Source: Acetobacter pasteurianus subsp. pasteurianus LMG 1262 = NBRC 106471 (lineage in GTDB: Bacteria > Pseudomonadota > Alphaproteobacteria > Acetobacterales > Acetobacteraceae). From it: a stretch of 37,315 bases of DNA. Position 1 is the stretch's first letter. Each line of letters begins with the position of its first letter. Below are positions 8,347-19,100 of this stretch, piece by piece. A model generated the notes under the pieces. It had not been told where the DNA came from. It saw only the letters and a program-made list of their open reading frames with translations, and searched no databases. Where the stretch lies: NCBI RefSeq assembly GCF_000285275.1, contig NZ_CADO01000015.1, positions 1-37,315 on the forward strand. Direction: 5' to 3'. Made by a program: the position numbers and the translations under genes.

Positions 8347-8387
8347 AATGACCTGAAACCATTTGGATTTCAGGTCATTTTTGTTTT
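8347..8387 (+). terminator. Intrinsic terminator between convergent haem genes
   Basis: A perfect 12-bp stem (AATGACCTGAAA at 8347-8358 with 8368-8379), a 9-nt loop and a long T-rich tail end the haem operon. On the minus strand the hairpin is followed by TTTT a few bases on, so it may also serve the convergent haem oxygenase gene. Confidence 0.9.
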
Positions 8388-8396
8388 TTTAGAAAA

Positions 8397-8963
8397 TCAG
8401 GTTGCTATGCTGGTAGTCATATAGTTTTTGACACGCATAAAACCAGCTTGAGCTCCGGCTGTAGCCAAAACTGGGTCGAAGCCAGCGCGGTCAATAGCAC
8501 TCTTGAATGCGTTCCAGGATGGGCCTCGGCCGCCTAGATCTGCCGCTAGGTGGCGCCCGCCAAAATTTTCGGTAAATCCTATTTTTTCAACAAGTTTTAT
8601 TAAAAAATTTGCACCGAGTTTGGAGCCTTCCGCCACATATAGCCAACCTATGGCTGTAGAAGCATTTTGGATATTTATAGAAGGGCCTTCATCAGGAAGG
8701 GGTAAGTCAAGATCCCGCATATCTTGGCATACTTGTGCAAAGCGGTTTCTGGAAGCCAGATCGGGGATGATCTCTACAAGTTGGGCATGATTGTACAGAT
8801 CATTGATATCCCGATGAAATAGATACTGAAGCTGCACAAAATTTTTGTATTTATCGGCGCTGGAGAACAGACCATGCGCCATGATGCTTTTGTCCAGATC
8901 CTCATGAAGTGTGTGAGTTGCTTCTTTAAGGCAAAGCGAAAGGGGAGCGGACGTTTTAGTCAT
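8397..8963 (-). CDS. Haem oxygenase of the HemO/PigA family
   Basis: The 188-residue all-helical protein resembles Pseudomonas PigA/HemO. His20 (in TLHEDLDKSIMAHG) aligns with the proximal haem ligand. The distal-helix signature GWLYVAEGSKLGANFL is nearly that of PigA, with the glycines that let the helix bend over haem. It should cleave cytoplasmic haem to biliverdin, CO and Fe2+. It is transcribed away from the TonB-dependent receptor, with a Fur-like site (9024-9042) 60 nt before its start. Which biliverdin isomer is made cannot be read from the sequence. Its fold is unrelated to the two IsdG-type enzymes, so this locus carries two independent solutions for haem cleavage. Confidence 0.92.
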   Translation of the reverse strand: MTKTSAPLSLCLKEATHTLHEDLDKSIMAHGLFSSADKYKNFVQLQYLFHRDINDLYNHAQLVEIIPDLASRNRFAQVCQDMRDLDLPLPDEGPSINIQNASTAIGWLYVAEGSKLGANFLIKLVEKIGFTENFGGRHLAADLGGRGPSWNAFKSAIDRAGFDPVLATAGAQAGFMRVKNYMTTSIAT

Positions 8964-9023
8964 TTTGTTGGCCTTTACGACATAAACGCATTCTGAGAGA
9001 TGCGAATGTGTGACTTATTTAAC

Positions 9024-9042
9024 GCAAATGAGAATCATGCGC
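9024..9042. promoter_or_regulatory. Fur-like box, haem oxygenase side
   Basis: GCAAATGAGAATCATGCGC matches the Fur consensus at 13 of 19 positions, keeping the TGAGAATCAT core. It lies 60 nt upstream of the haem oxygenase start on the minus strand. Confidence 0.6.
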
Positions 9043-9086
9043 AACAATGAGCTTGATGCCGAGACGCAAGCTATGCATCATAAAAT

Positions 9087-9105
9087 AATAATGATTCTCA
9101 TTATT
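9087..9105. promoter_or_regulatory. Fur box, receptor side
   Basis: AATAATGATTCTCATTATT matches the Fur consensus at 15 of 19 positions. It ends 17 nt before the receptor start codon and shares the core TGATTCTCATTAT with the box at 4693. Confidence 0.8.
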
Positions 9106-9122
9106 AACAATGTGGATGTACA

Positions 9123-11444
9123 ATGATAACGCAGCCTCTTTTCTGCCGGGTTATGCGTTACCGGATGCTGGCAACAACAGCTCTGGCATATGCTTGCGTA
9201 ACACCGGTTTTTGCCGCCACAACGGAATCTGTTTCTCCCAAGGTAGAAACTTCCACACAGGCAGATTCTCGTAAAAACGCCAGTAAACTGAGCAAAGTTT
9301 CTCCCCAAACGGTTGTTTTGGGTCCGGTAAAGGTGAGTGGAACAACGGATATTCTGGATTCCATGAAGTTCAACCCAGATCAAGATCATAGCGCGGTGGG
9401 TAAGGCCGGCGTGCTGACAACGACCACAACCCTCAAAACATTCCGTGACCGTCAGATAGATAGTTTGGAAGACTACGCGCGCCGAGTAGATGCCTCGGTT
9501 AACTATAGTAATGGTAATTCCAGTATTAACATCCGTGGTCTGGACCAAAACCGCATTCTCACCACCATAGATGGTGTGCGTATGCCATGGGCAAATGATG
9601 GTGCCTATGCTGGATCTTTCAATTCTGCACAAGGGGGAGTGAACAATTTCGATTTCAACTCCCTGGGCGCAATAGACGTTGTGAAAAGCGCAGATTCCAG
9701 TTTTTTTGGCACAGGGGCGTTAGGTGGGGTTATTGCTCTGCGCACGTTAGACCCGGAAGATCTGCTCAAGCCGGGCAAAACCTTTGGAGGCCTCACTAAA
9801 CTTACTTATAATGGAGCAAGTGAAGCAGCACTGCTTAATCAGGCGTTTGCCGCACGCTATAAAAACACGGTCTTTTTGCTTCAGGGTGGTTATCAGGACG
9901 GGAGCGAAACTGGCAACCGCGGTGATACTTACGGATATGGCCGAACACGTACCGCAAAAGACCCTGCCTCATATGATCAGGGTAGTTTTTTGGGCAAGGT
10001 CCGGCACTACTTTGCAGGTGGTCACAGAATTGGCCTGACAGGCGAATGGTTTGACCGAAATTATAATGAACGAACCAGAACGTCGGAAACAACGGCAACC
10101 AATGTCTATCATACGCGAAGTGAAAACCAGCGTTCGCGCGTATCTGCCAACTATGATTATCAGGCAAGCAGCCCAACTGCCCTGTTTAGTGAAGCGCATT
10201 TTCTGGCATATTGGCAAAGTATTCAGACCGATACGGATATTACAAACAATGATCCGGCCAGACCAACGGCGTATGTGCACCAACATCTCACTTTGCCTGT
10301 AGAATCCTATGGTGTAACAGGTTCAGCCACAAACAACATTTTTACCGGTCCGTTGCATCATGCGCTCACCTATGGTGGAGAAGTTTTTCTGACCGATACT
10401 TACCAAACGCAAACTGGCCAGCGCGCTTTATCAAACGCTTATACTCACGATAATTTTTCGGATATGCCCAAAGTTCATGGTACGGATATGGGAGCGATTG
10501 TACAAGACCGTATTGGCATTGGGCGGAGTGAATGGCTACATATTACACCGGGCTTCCGGTTTGATTATTTCCAGCGCGATACGCACAACACGGCTTCTTA
10601 TATGGCCAATGCTGGTTATGCGGGGCTACCGCATGGGGCGCATGGGTCTCACTTTTCCCCCAAAATTTTGGTAGAAGCACGCGTTGCCAAAGATCTTATT
10701 CTGTACGGGCAGTATGCCGAGGCTTACCGTGCTCCCTCTGCAACTGAAGAGTATCTGAACTACAGTACTCCGCCAGTGTACCAGGTTGTTGGCAACCCAG
10801 ACCTTAAGCCGGAAAGTAGCCGAGGGTGGGAAGTTGGTATGAAATATGGAAATTCAGAACGAGGTGCCAAACTTTCCTTCTACGATAACCACTACCATAA
10901 CTTTATAGATATGATGGGTATAAGCGGTTGTACCGGCTACATGCTCTGCTATGGTTATACCAATTTATCGCACGTACGTATTTATGGGGTGGAAGCCAGC
11001 GGGAACTGGGCATTTGATGATCACTGGCATATATGGGGGTCATTGGCTTATGCGGATGGGCGTGATCAGGACAGGAACTTCCACCTGAGTTCAGTGGCAC
11101 CTTTTCGTGGTATTATTGGGTTTGGATATAAGACACAACGATGGGGCACTGATTTGTCTGGCACATTTGCTTCTGGCCGAGACAATGCCAAGTATCTAAC
11201 TTCTACCGGTACCTTAACCAACCAGTGGAAAACTCCGGGCTATGTTATTTTCGACCTGACAGGTTGGTATAGTCCATCATTTTACAAGCCTCTGCGAGTT
11301 CAGGCCGGAATGTACAATATTTTTGATAAAGCCTATTATAATGCAGCATCTTTGCCTTATGGGCAGTCATCCAGTTCTCTTTCCGAGCGCTATTACACTC
11401 AGCCGGGTCGTTCCTTTAAGGTTACCGCCCGAATTGAATTTTGA
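9123..11444 (+). CDS. TonB-dependent outer-membrane haem/haemoglobin receptor
   Basis: A 773-residue receptor with a signal peptide (hydrophobic residues 16-31, cleavage near VFA/AT), an N-terminal plug (about 80-220, with NIRGLDQNR and a GGVIALRT end), a long beta-barrel and a C-terminal aromatic residue (RIEF), as expected for outer-membrane insertion. It belongs with haem receptors such as HmuR/HemR by the YRAP (535-538) and NPDL (558-561) boxes. The histidine that lies between these boxes in classical haem receptors is absent here. Other candidate ligands include the His-rich loop 503-510 (PHGAHGSH). A Fur box directly precedes the gene. No tonB, exbB or exbD is in the window, so energy must come from elsewhere in the genome. 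A siderophore ligand is less likely given the neighbours. Confidence 0.88.
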   Translation: MITQPLFCRVMRYRMLATTALAYACVTPVFAATTESVSPKVETSTQADSRKNASKLSKVSPQTVVLGPVKVSGTTDILDSMKFNPDQDHSAVGKAGVLTTTTTLKTFRDRQIDSLEDYARRVDASVNYSNGNSSINIRGLDQNRILTTIDGVRMPWANDGAYAGSFNSAQGGVNNFDFNSLGAIDVVKSADSSFFGTGALGGVIALRTLDPEDLLKPGKTFGGLTKLTYNGASEAALLNQAFAARYKNTVFLLQGGYQDGSETGNRGDTYGYGRTRTAKDPASYDQGSFLGKVRHYFAGGHRIGLTGEWFDRNYNERTRTSETTATNVYHTRSENQRSRVSANYDYQASSPTALFSEAHFLAYWQSIQTDTDITNNDPARPTAYVHQHLTLPVESYGVTGSATNNIFTGPLHHALTYGGEVFLTDTYQTQTGQRALSNAYTHDNFSDMPKVHGTDMGAIVQDRIGIGRSEWLHITPGFRFDYFQRDTHNTASYMANAGYAGLPHGAHGSHFSPKILVEARVAKDLILYGQYAEAYRAPSATEEYLNYSTPPVYQVVGNPDLKPESSRGWEVGMKYGNSERGAKLSFYDNHYHNFIDMMGISGCTGYMLCYGYTNLSHVRIYGVEASGNWAFDDHWHIWGSLAYADGRDQDRNFHLSSVAPFRGIIGFGYKTQRWGTDLSGTFASGRDNAKYLTSTGTLTNQWKTPGYVIFDLTGWYSPSFYKPLRVQAGMYNIFDKAYYNAASLPYGQSSSSLSERYYTQPGRSFKVTARIEF

Positions 11445-11552
11445 AAAACATAACCATATGCAATGATAAATCGAAAGTAAGTGATTCTATTGTTCATACA
11501 CGCGATTGCTAAATGATGGTGGATGCACTTTCTGCCTATGATTGAACGGTAT

Positions 11553-11606
11553 AAGCCATGACAAAAAGCGTTCCCATTCTGCTGTGTCGTGCAGTTGTCA
11601 TGGCTT
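11553..11606. repeat. 12-bp inverted repeat between receptor and dehydrogenase genes
   Basis: AAGCCATGACAA (11553-11564) is repeated inverted at 11595-11606, enclosing a 30-nt loop. It lies between two convergent genes, so a terminator role is possible, but no good T-tract follows on either strand. Confidence 0.45.
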
Positions 11607-11634
11607 TATCCTTTCACAAGAAAGGGATGTAAAT

Positions 11635-12786
11635 TTATGAAAGAGCGTGCTGGCCTGCGATACGCCGAAGTAATTCAGCATGTGGTGCATGAATGCGCCC
11701 ACACAGTGCATCGCGATGCGCCCGTTCTAACGGGTTATGGGCCGATAACCCGGCATTACCAGCCAAACCGAGTAAAGCTGATGTAAAATCTGCCGCAGCA
11801 TCAACAACACGTGTTTTTATAACGGCTGCATGTGCCTTTAGTTCGTCGGATGGGCGCGCTGCATCAACGTCTGTGGCGTAAAGCCGCAGGAGCATGGCGT
11901 TCATGTGCAAGGTAATGGTAAATCCACCCACAGCATCACGCATTGAAGGCAATGTTGCCAGAGGTGCTCCCAGATTGGATGGAACACGGTTTTTCAGGAA
12001 CTCGCAAAACCATGCCAGCGCAGAGGTTGCAACGCCGTTGTATAAGGCACCCAATAGGCCCGTATTCCATGCAATAAGGATATTGCGCCCTGATGGTCGT
12101 GCATCAGGAGCATGGAGTTCCAATGCGGCATTGAGCGGTAGGGTAACATCTGTAAATGTAACTTCATGACTGTTACTGGCACGCATGCCTATGTGGTCCC
12201 AGTTCTCAATAACACGGATACCATCTGCTTTGGCAGGCACAAGAAATGTACCAACTTGCGCAGGATTATCGTCTGTGCGCGCACGCACCAAAAGCCATGA
12301 CAGGCCGGGAATGCCTGTTGCATAGGCTTTTCGTCCCGTCAAAATCCATCCGGTGGCTGTGCGGGTAGCAACTGTGCCGGGCAATCCACCTTGAGATGCA
12401 GAACCAAGATCTGGTTCCGCTAACAGAATATTCAATAATTTATCGTGCTGTGTATCCTCTATCCAGCGGGGCATGTCACCAGATCCGAATTCATGGTGGG
12501 CAATTGCAGCACGGACCATGTAATGATTGACCATAACCAGCGCGGTAGATGCATCACCCTGAGCAATCTGCCCAACAATGCCCTGCACCACGCCTAGCGT
12601 AAATGGGGTAGGGCGCTCTGGTGTGGATATACGTAAAGATAGCAGCCCTGCCTGACGCAGATCGTCAATATTTTCCTGAGCAAAAATTCCAGTGCGATCA
12701 TGATGAGCTGCCCGTGAGGCAAACTGCTGCTTGAGATGTGAAGCGGCCTCAATGGCATCGTGCGCGGTGTGTAGATCAATCGACAT
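11635..12786 (-). CDS. Acyl-CoA dehydrogenase-fold flavoprotein, probably a flavin-dependent monooxygenase or desaturase
   Basis: The product is 383 residues, usual length for the family: an N-terminal helical domain (1-120), a central beta domain (about 125-235, with LAEPDLGSAS and the GWILTGRKAYATGIP strand pair) and a C-terminal helical bundle. The C-terminus reads HNPLERAHRDALCGRIHAP, the style of DszC/SfnB-like and related flavin monooxygenases. I cannot find the catalytic glutamate context of classical acyl-CoA dehydrogenases, so oxidation of a CoA ester is doubtful. No partner electron-transfer flavoprotein or flavin reductase lies nearby. A 9-bp inverted repeat (12793-12830) sits immediately upstream and could be its operator. 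The substrate is unknown. Confidence 0.75.
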   Translation of the reverse strand: MSIDLHTAHDAIEAASHLKQQFASRAAHHDRTGIFAQENIDDLRQAGLLSLRISTPERPTPFTLGVVQGIVGQIAQGDASTALVMVNHYMVRAAIAHHEFGSGDMPRWIEDTQHDKLLNILLAEPDLGSASQGGLPGTVATRTATGWILTGRKAYATGIPGLSWLLVRARTDDNPAQVGTFLVPAKADGIRVIENWDHIGMRASNSHEVTFTDVTLPLNAALELHAPDARPSGRNILIAWNTGLLGALYNGVATSALAWFCEFLKNRVPSNLGAPLATLPSMRDAVGGFTITLHMNAMLLRLYATDVDAARPSDELKAHAAVIKTRVVDAAADFTSALLGLAGNAGLSAHNPLERAHRDALCGRIHAPHAELLRRIAGQHALS

Positions 12787-13123
12787 GGAATATATATTTC
12801 ACCATTTTTATGAGGTGGTAATGAAATATAACATTTAGGACGCGAATATGGATGTCAATGAGAGAATTTTATCTTGAGAAAGATATAAATTGGTGCGCGA
12901 AATTCTGATTCACGGAAAAAACGCATGTGAACCTTATGAAACAGTCTGATCGTCGGATAGCTATCAGTGTCGACAATGGTTTTGGTGATGCGGCGCAGGC
13001 ATGGCAGCTTGCACGCAATACCAGCAGGCCAGAATGTTGAAGCACGCTCACGGGTAAGACTGACGCGATGGCGCATCTATCCCGTGAGCGGGATCTAGGT
13101 ATGGTTGTGTGGGTAAAGATATT
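12787..13123. other. Intergenic region between the flavoprotein and the giant helicase genes
   Basis: 337 bp with no convincing gene. It holds the inverted repeat at 12793-12830 and a second one, GCTCACGGG (13046-13054) with CCCGTGAGC (13081-13089). That pair lies just past the stop of the giant minus-strand gene and could be its terminator, though no T-tract follows. A 34-codon frame on the plus strand (12936-13040) lacks a ribosome-binding site. Confidence 0.45.
12793..12830. promoter_or_regulatory. Inverted repeat just upstream of the flavoprotein gene
   Basis: TATATTTCA (12793-12801) and TGAAATATA (12822-12830) form 9-bp arms 20 nt apart, with a smaller CACC/GGTG pair inside. It ends 6 nt before the start codon on the minus strand, a place where a bound repressor or an mRNA hairpin would control expression. 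Confidence 0.4.
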
Positions 13124-16100
13124 TCAGAGCAATCTCTCGCCTTGATTATCATTCATCCGACGTGCTGCTTGCAAAGCTTCGGCAAAGCGTGTGCGTGTTG
13201 CTTGCCCCATTCGGCTCATGCCGCAGGCATCACGCATACGCGTAATGGCTTCATCATCAGAACAGTCAATCGCAATAGCGCGGCAGGCAAGGTCCACAAG
13301 AGCGGGGAGAGGCACCTTGGCGGGATCTATGTTCTTTTCTGACGTGCACGAAGCCAGAGGCAGGCGTGAAGTTACAGGAAGCCGTTCTGACCACAAAAAT
13401 ACACCAACACTTTCTTCCGTGCGGCCAAGTGTGGAGGGAACAGCACTCTGAATACGCTCACGTATCTCTCGACCCACTCGTGCAAAGCCATGATCGCGCG
13501 AGAGTGTCTGGATCAGCACATCTTCACGTATAACACCTGCTTCATCCACAATCTGGCAGATCAGTTGCGCTAAAGTGGGCAGATAATCTTCCTGATAAAA
13601 GCGTGAGGAATCAATAACCGGTTTTGCAGCGGTGGGTAGAACATCCTCAGTAGGTGCTTTGGCATACAGAGGTTCTACTGCTGGCGCAGATATTGCCAAC
13701 ACTTCGGATGGTGCTGCCTGTGGATTGGGCTCTTCCTGCGACTCATTAAGAGGGTGAGGTGAAACTTCCTCTATCTCGGGAGGGATTTCGTTAAGGCTGG
13801 CAGCCGCCATTGCTGCATCATGTTCTGCCTGTTCAGCGCGCTTTTTGCGGGTTTCTTCCAAAAATTCGTTCAAGGCACGGTCAACCCGCTCCACTTCACG
13901 TGGTGCATTGGTCCACCAGTCTGTGGACCAGATACGCAGGATGTTCCAACCAAGGTTTTCGAGCACAGCTTGTCGCAATCTATCCCGATCACGGGCTGTG
14001 GCACTTCGGTGATAAGTTGCTCCGTCACACTCTATGCCGGCCAGAAAGGTTGTGGGCAGATCAGGGTCTATCACGCCCAGATCAATACGGAAGCCGGATA
14101 CACCAACTTGCGTTGTAACGTCCCATCCCTTGGCGCGCAGCATGGTGGCTACTTCAACTTCAAATATGCTGTCATAACCGCCCACGGAGCCTTCATGCGC
14201 ACCAGCCAGCGCAGTTGCCCCGCGTTCAGCAAACAGCAGGAAGCGGCGTAGATCACGCACACCTGCGGCGCGTGTACGCTCAATGGCAATCTGATCACCT
14301 CGGAGGGATCCGAACACAATCAACTGCTCTCGGGCACGGGTAATGGCAACATTCAGGCGGCGTTCACCACCTTCCCGGTTGAGCGGCCCGAAGTTCATGG
14401 AAATCTTGCCGGCAACATCCGGGCCATAAGTCAGGGAGAACAGCATGACATCGCGCTCTTCCCCCTGAATGTTTTCCAGGTTTTTTACAAGTAAAGGTTC
14501 TGGAGCCGTATCCCCTGTAAATCTTTCAAGGCTCGGGTCTTTGCGCACTTCTGCTTCCAGCAAATCAACAATCAGTTTTTGCTGTTCGCTATTAAAGGTA
14601 ACAATACCAACGGACCGTTCCCGCCCACCACGCATGATCTTTACCGCCTCGGCAACCACCATACGTGCTTCTACAGGGTTGGTATGGGACCCGTTACGCC
14701 CGGGTTCGTAAATACCTTTAGGCACGAAACGGAATGATACCGCCTGATCTGACGTAACAGGTGAGGGGAAGGTAACGAGGTTGCCGCTATAATATGTCTG
14801 GTTAGAGAAGGCGATCAGGCTTTCATGCCGGCTCCGGTAATGCCATTCCAGACTAATGGCGGGAATACCGGCACCAAGACATTCATCCAGAATGGAATCA
14901 AGGTCGGTCATTTCATCGGATGTCGCAACATCGTCAGCCGCTTTGCCTGCTACAAAGAAGTCTGTTGGCGGAAGTTGCTTGGGGTCTCCCACAACAATAA
15001 CCTGTTTTCCCCGGCCAATAGCGCCAATGGCATCCCATGTTGCAATCTGGGAGGCTTCATCAAAAATCACCAGATCAAAAGGTTCTGCATCTGCAGGCAG
15101 ATATTGTGCCACAGAAAGAGGGCTCATCATCAGACAAGGCGTTAAAGTCCGCAAGGCGCTGGGCATTTTTTCTGCCAGCTGGCGTACCGGGAGATGACGG
15201 GTCTTTTTTGCAATTTCGCGGGTTAATACCTTGTATTCTGGATCATGCTGCCGTTCGGTTTCTCCCGGAATTTTTCCGGCCAAACGTGCGCGTATCAACT
15301 TTACGGCAAGGTTTTTCAGTTTTTCATCGAGTTCACGAAAACGCAGGATACGGCCTTCATGCGTTGCAGCCACAAAACCGCTTAACAGAGCGGAATCGCT
15401 TACAGCGTGCATGGTCCACCAACGGGCATAATTTGCTTCAAAAACAGAAAGAACATCTTCCTGCGCAACAAAGCCTTGCTCAATTGCCGTCACCAAAGGT
15501 GTTAAGCCCAGTTGTGCTGCATGATGGCAGGCGCGTTGCCATGCGCACCAGTCTCGCAATTCACGCGCAGAATTTTTCCAACTTTGTAGTTTTTCGCTGA
15601 TTTCGTTAAGCCAATCAGGAGCTTTGGGGCTTACCAGAGCACTGATATTACTAGCACTGCACTCGGCAAGCGTTTTCAGGGTTGCTTCCAGTGCTGAGAA
15701 GGCGACCCGATACTGTGTCAGCGCAGTATAAACACTACCTCCTGGTGCCAGCAGATCTTTCCCTTCGGTCAATAAGGTTTTGAAGTGGGCGCGTGCTGAA
15801 AGAAGGGCGGCAGTATCTGCCATGCACCCGCCAAGGTGATTTCTGGCTTGCTGGCCCCATTCAAAAACAAGATTAATCTGATCAAAATCAGTCTCAAGTC
15901 CGCGCCATAGGGCACCAATATGTGCTTTATGCGGCGCTTCTTTTAATCTGCTGGCAATGGTCTGGCGTTCCACCAGTTTTTCCAGATCGCTTTCGCAATC
16001 TTCCGGCATAGCTATAGCGTGGTCATTCAACCGTTTGCGGATAGCTTTTTGTCCCATGGAACGGGCTAGTAGCCATTTTTCTTTTGCCGTGCGCCATTCA

Positions 16101-19100
16101 GCAAGAATGTCAGATACAGGAAGCGTATCAACGCTTTCTTTCCAACGTGTGTTCAGGTCTTCAGTAAGCGCGCGATGTTTGGCAACCTGCTCTTTTTCTG
16201 CACGTGCTTGGCTGCAAATATCTTGCGCGTCATCTCCAAACGCCCAACCTGCAGCATGGGGCTGTAGTAAATGTGCGCATAGCGCACCAATCTGGCCAAG
16301 GCGGATAAATGATAAATTATCTGCCCCCAATGCAAGCGCCTTGACCACATCATGAGCCGCGTTGCGGAGTTCCTCCAAAGCTGCCAGCGTTGTATTGACT
16401 GTATCCAGCAACCGAGCCTCCCATAGTGGAGACCATTCCGTCTGCTCAAGCCCTGCTAGCTGGGGTGATACAACAATATCGCCAATGCGGGCATAGAGTG
16501 TGGCCAAGTCTTCGGCCGCCTGTACCAGATTGTCGTAATCTGTTTTTGAATGTGCATCAGCATCGCGCCACACTAGGGGGATGCGTACAATTTTTTGTTC
16601 CTGTGCACGTAATGTAATGCCAATACCCCGGTACGGCGTCCAGCCATTTCGGCGTGGGGCATGAAGTGCATGAACATAAGCATTCAGTTCATGCCGCAGC
16701 GTATCAAGTGTCTGTTTTGTATGTGCGTATTCTTCTTGCTGAAAATCTTCCAGTGCAGCTTGGGCTATCTGAAATTGCTGGAGCACACCCATTTTACTGG
16801 CTTTGGGTGAGAACAGATCCAGACAGAATTCGGCAATACCCAGCTTTTCCAGCCGATTACGTACAACTTCCAGCGCTGTGCGCTTTTCGGCCACAAACAA
16901 TACGGTGCGGCCTTGCGCAAGCGTATTGGCAATAATGTTGCCGATAGTCTGGCTTTTACCTGTGCCGGGAGGACCAATCAGCACAAAGTTTTCGCCCGCA
17001 GCCGCACGTGCCACGGCTTTGAGCTGTGAGGAATCAGCTTCCATCGGGCAGACAAGATCGGCTTCAGCCAAGGCCGTATCAAGGTCCTGAGAAGCACTAA
17101 ACTCACCGGAAGGTGTGGTATCATCCCGCGCGGGTTCTTGAACACCATTTAACAGACGGCTTGCAACATCATTGGTAGCCAGCTTGTCTCGCCGTTCAAG
17201 AAGGTCTTTCCACATCAAGAATTTTGAGAAACTTAGTGTGGTCAGACTCACATGTTCGCGCACTTCCCAGCCCGGAATGTGGCGTAGGTGAAGCCGGAAT
17301 GCCTCAATAATTTTGGGCACATCCAACCCAGACTCATCTTCGGGGAGGTTGTCATGTTCCAGCAGGGGAATACGGATATCATAATCCGCACGCAGCATTT
17401 CCAGCAGTGTTGTGTTTATGCGGGTTTCATCACTATGCGCCCGCAGCGTAAAGGGGGATTTAATACTGACGCGTTCCAGAATTACCGGAACAAGAATAAG
17501 CGGAGCAAGGTAAGGTTTGCTCTTGTCTTCTGGTGTCCACGCCAAGGCTCCTATGGTCAGAAAGAGCACGTTTGTGCCGCCTTCCTGCTCGGCTGATCTG
17601 GCCTGGCGATAAATCTCGATAAGGGCGTTCTGGAGATTTTCTTTCTTGCGCGGGACAACAATCTCGCGCCGTGCAAGCGCCTCTATGGCATAGGCGCGTG
17701 CAGCATCCTCCTGATGGCGGTCTTGATGAAGAGCTTTGTTACGAGGGTCATCCTCATCCATCAGGTCTGGTGCAGAAATAAAGCGCAAAGGCTTGGGGTT
17801 ACCGCCTGCGCGCATGCCTGCCAGCATATCCTCCAGCGTGGCAGGCTCTGGGCAATTAATCTCAATCTGCTGACGGTCAGACTTTGGCAAATTGAGCAGG
17901 CGGTTGCGGGCCGACATATCCAAAAGGCGATTGCACCAGCGCTGAACACGATCTGCCGGGCGATCTGGTAGCTGTTCTTCCTCCCGTTCCTCGCGCAGAT
18001 TTGGTGGGGCTTCAAAGATCGGCTGCTCGGAAGTGTCATCCGAGTTTTCATCAAGCTCGGTATCTGCGCGCAAACCCGGCGTGGAAAGCGGACGAATGCG
18101 ACGGAGACGTGCGCGATGCACATCAATAATTTCGCGGAATGCGTCTTCATCATCATCGCCGATATCGCGCAGGTGGGCCTCTCCGCGCTCACAGGCGGTT
18201 GCAAAACTGGGTTTGCGGGCAGCCGTTACCAGCGTTGTTTCAAAAACACGCAGATCATCAAGTTTCAGGCGGTTGCGTATCCCCGGCAGATCCTGAACAA
18301 CGGATGCACCAGCATCCTGCAAAGAAAGCCAGAAACCAGCAAAGGCGTGCCCTTTGGTAAGAACAATCAGGGGGCGCAGGCCGATGGCCTCAAGGCAAGC
18401 AGCAAAGAGAACGGTGGTATCCAGACAGGTTGCCAGCCGTTCTTCATATACCTGAGAGGGCAGGCGGATGCGTTGCCCATATTCCACAAACGATGCTGGT
18501 GGGTTGATATAAGTGATGTTCAGCCCACAAATGGCACACCAGATTGCCTGTGCTTGCGCCCATACTCTGGTTTTATCGCCCTGATATCCTTCTAGCGAGG
18601 CAACTTGCCCAGCCTGCTGCAAAATATCAGCTGCATTGCGCAGAATACGGGCTATTGCCGGGTCATTCGGTAAAACAAATGCGGCAAGAATATCGGGAAT
18701 ACCACATAGGCCTCCCCATTCATTGCGTGCCAATACGCGCACGTCGCGGGTGGTTCTGGTTAACTCCTGCTCTCCAGCGCGTGCAGTTACAGTTACTACC
18801 GCTTTGGAAGCTTCAGTTTGGGCAGAGAGCAATGCCCCATCAAGCGTGATGTCACGGTCATTCAGCACGCGCAGTTCTTGGGGGCGCACCTGTTGCAACA
18901 TCCAGGAACGCGGCGTGAGAAATGGAGGTTCACTGCTGATGGTAATTTCTACGGCAGGGTATTCAATGTCCGTTGTGTTGTCGAAAGCCAGCTCTTCCAG
19001 AATAGGAACACTATTTTCCCAAAGGCTTGCATTTACGGCTTCTTGTAGTGCGATTTGCAGAGATGGTGTTTCGATAGGCAAGGGATGATCGGTGTCTTCA

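Noticed and set aside
12936..13040. 34-codon plus-strand frame between the flavoprotein and giant gene
   Set aside because: No ribosome-binding site and no recognisable sequence features.
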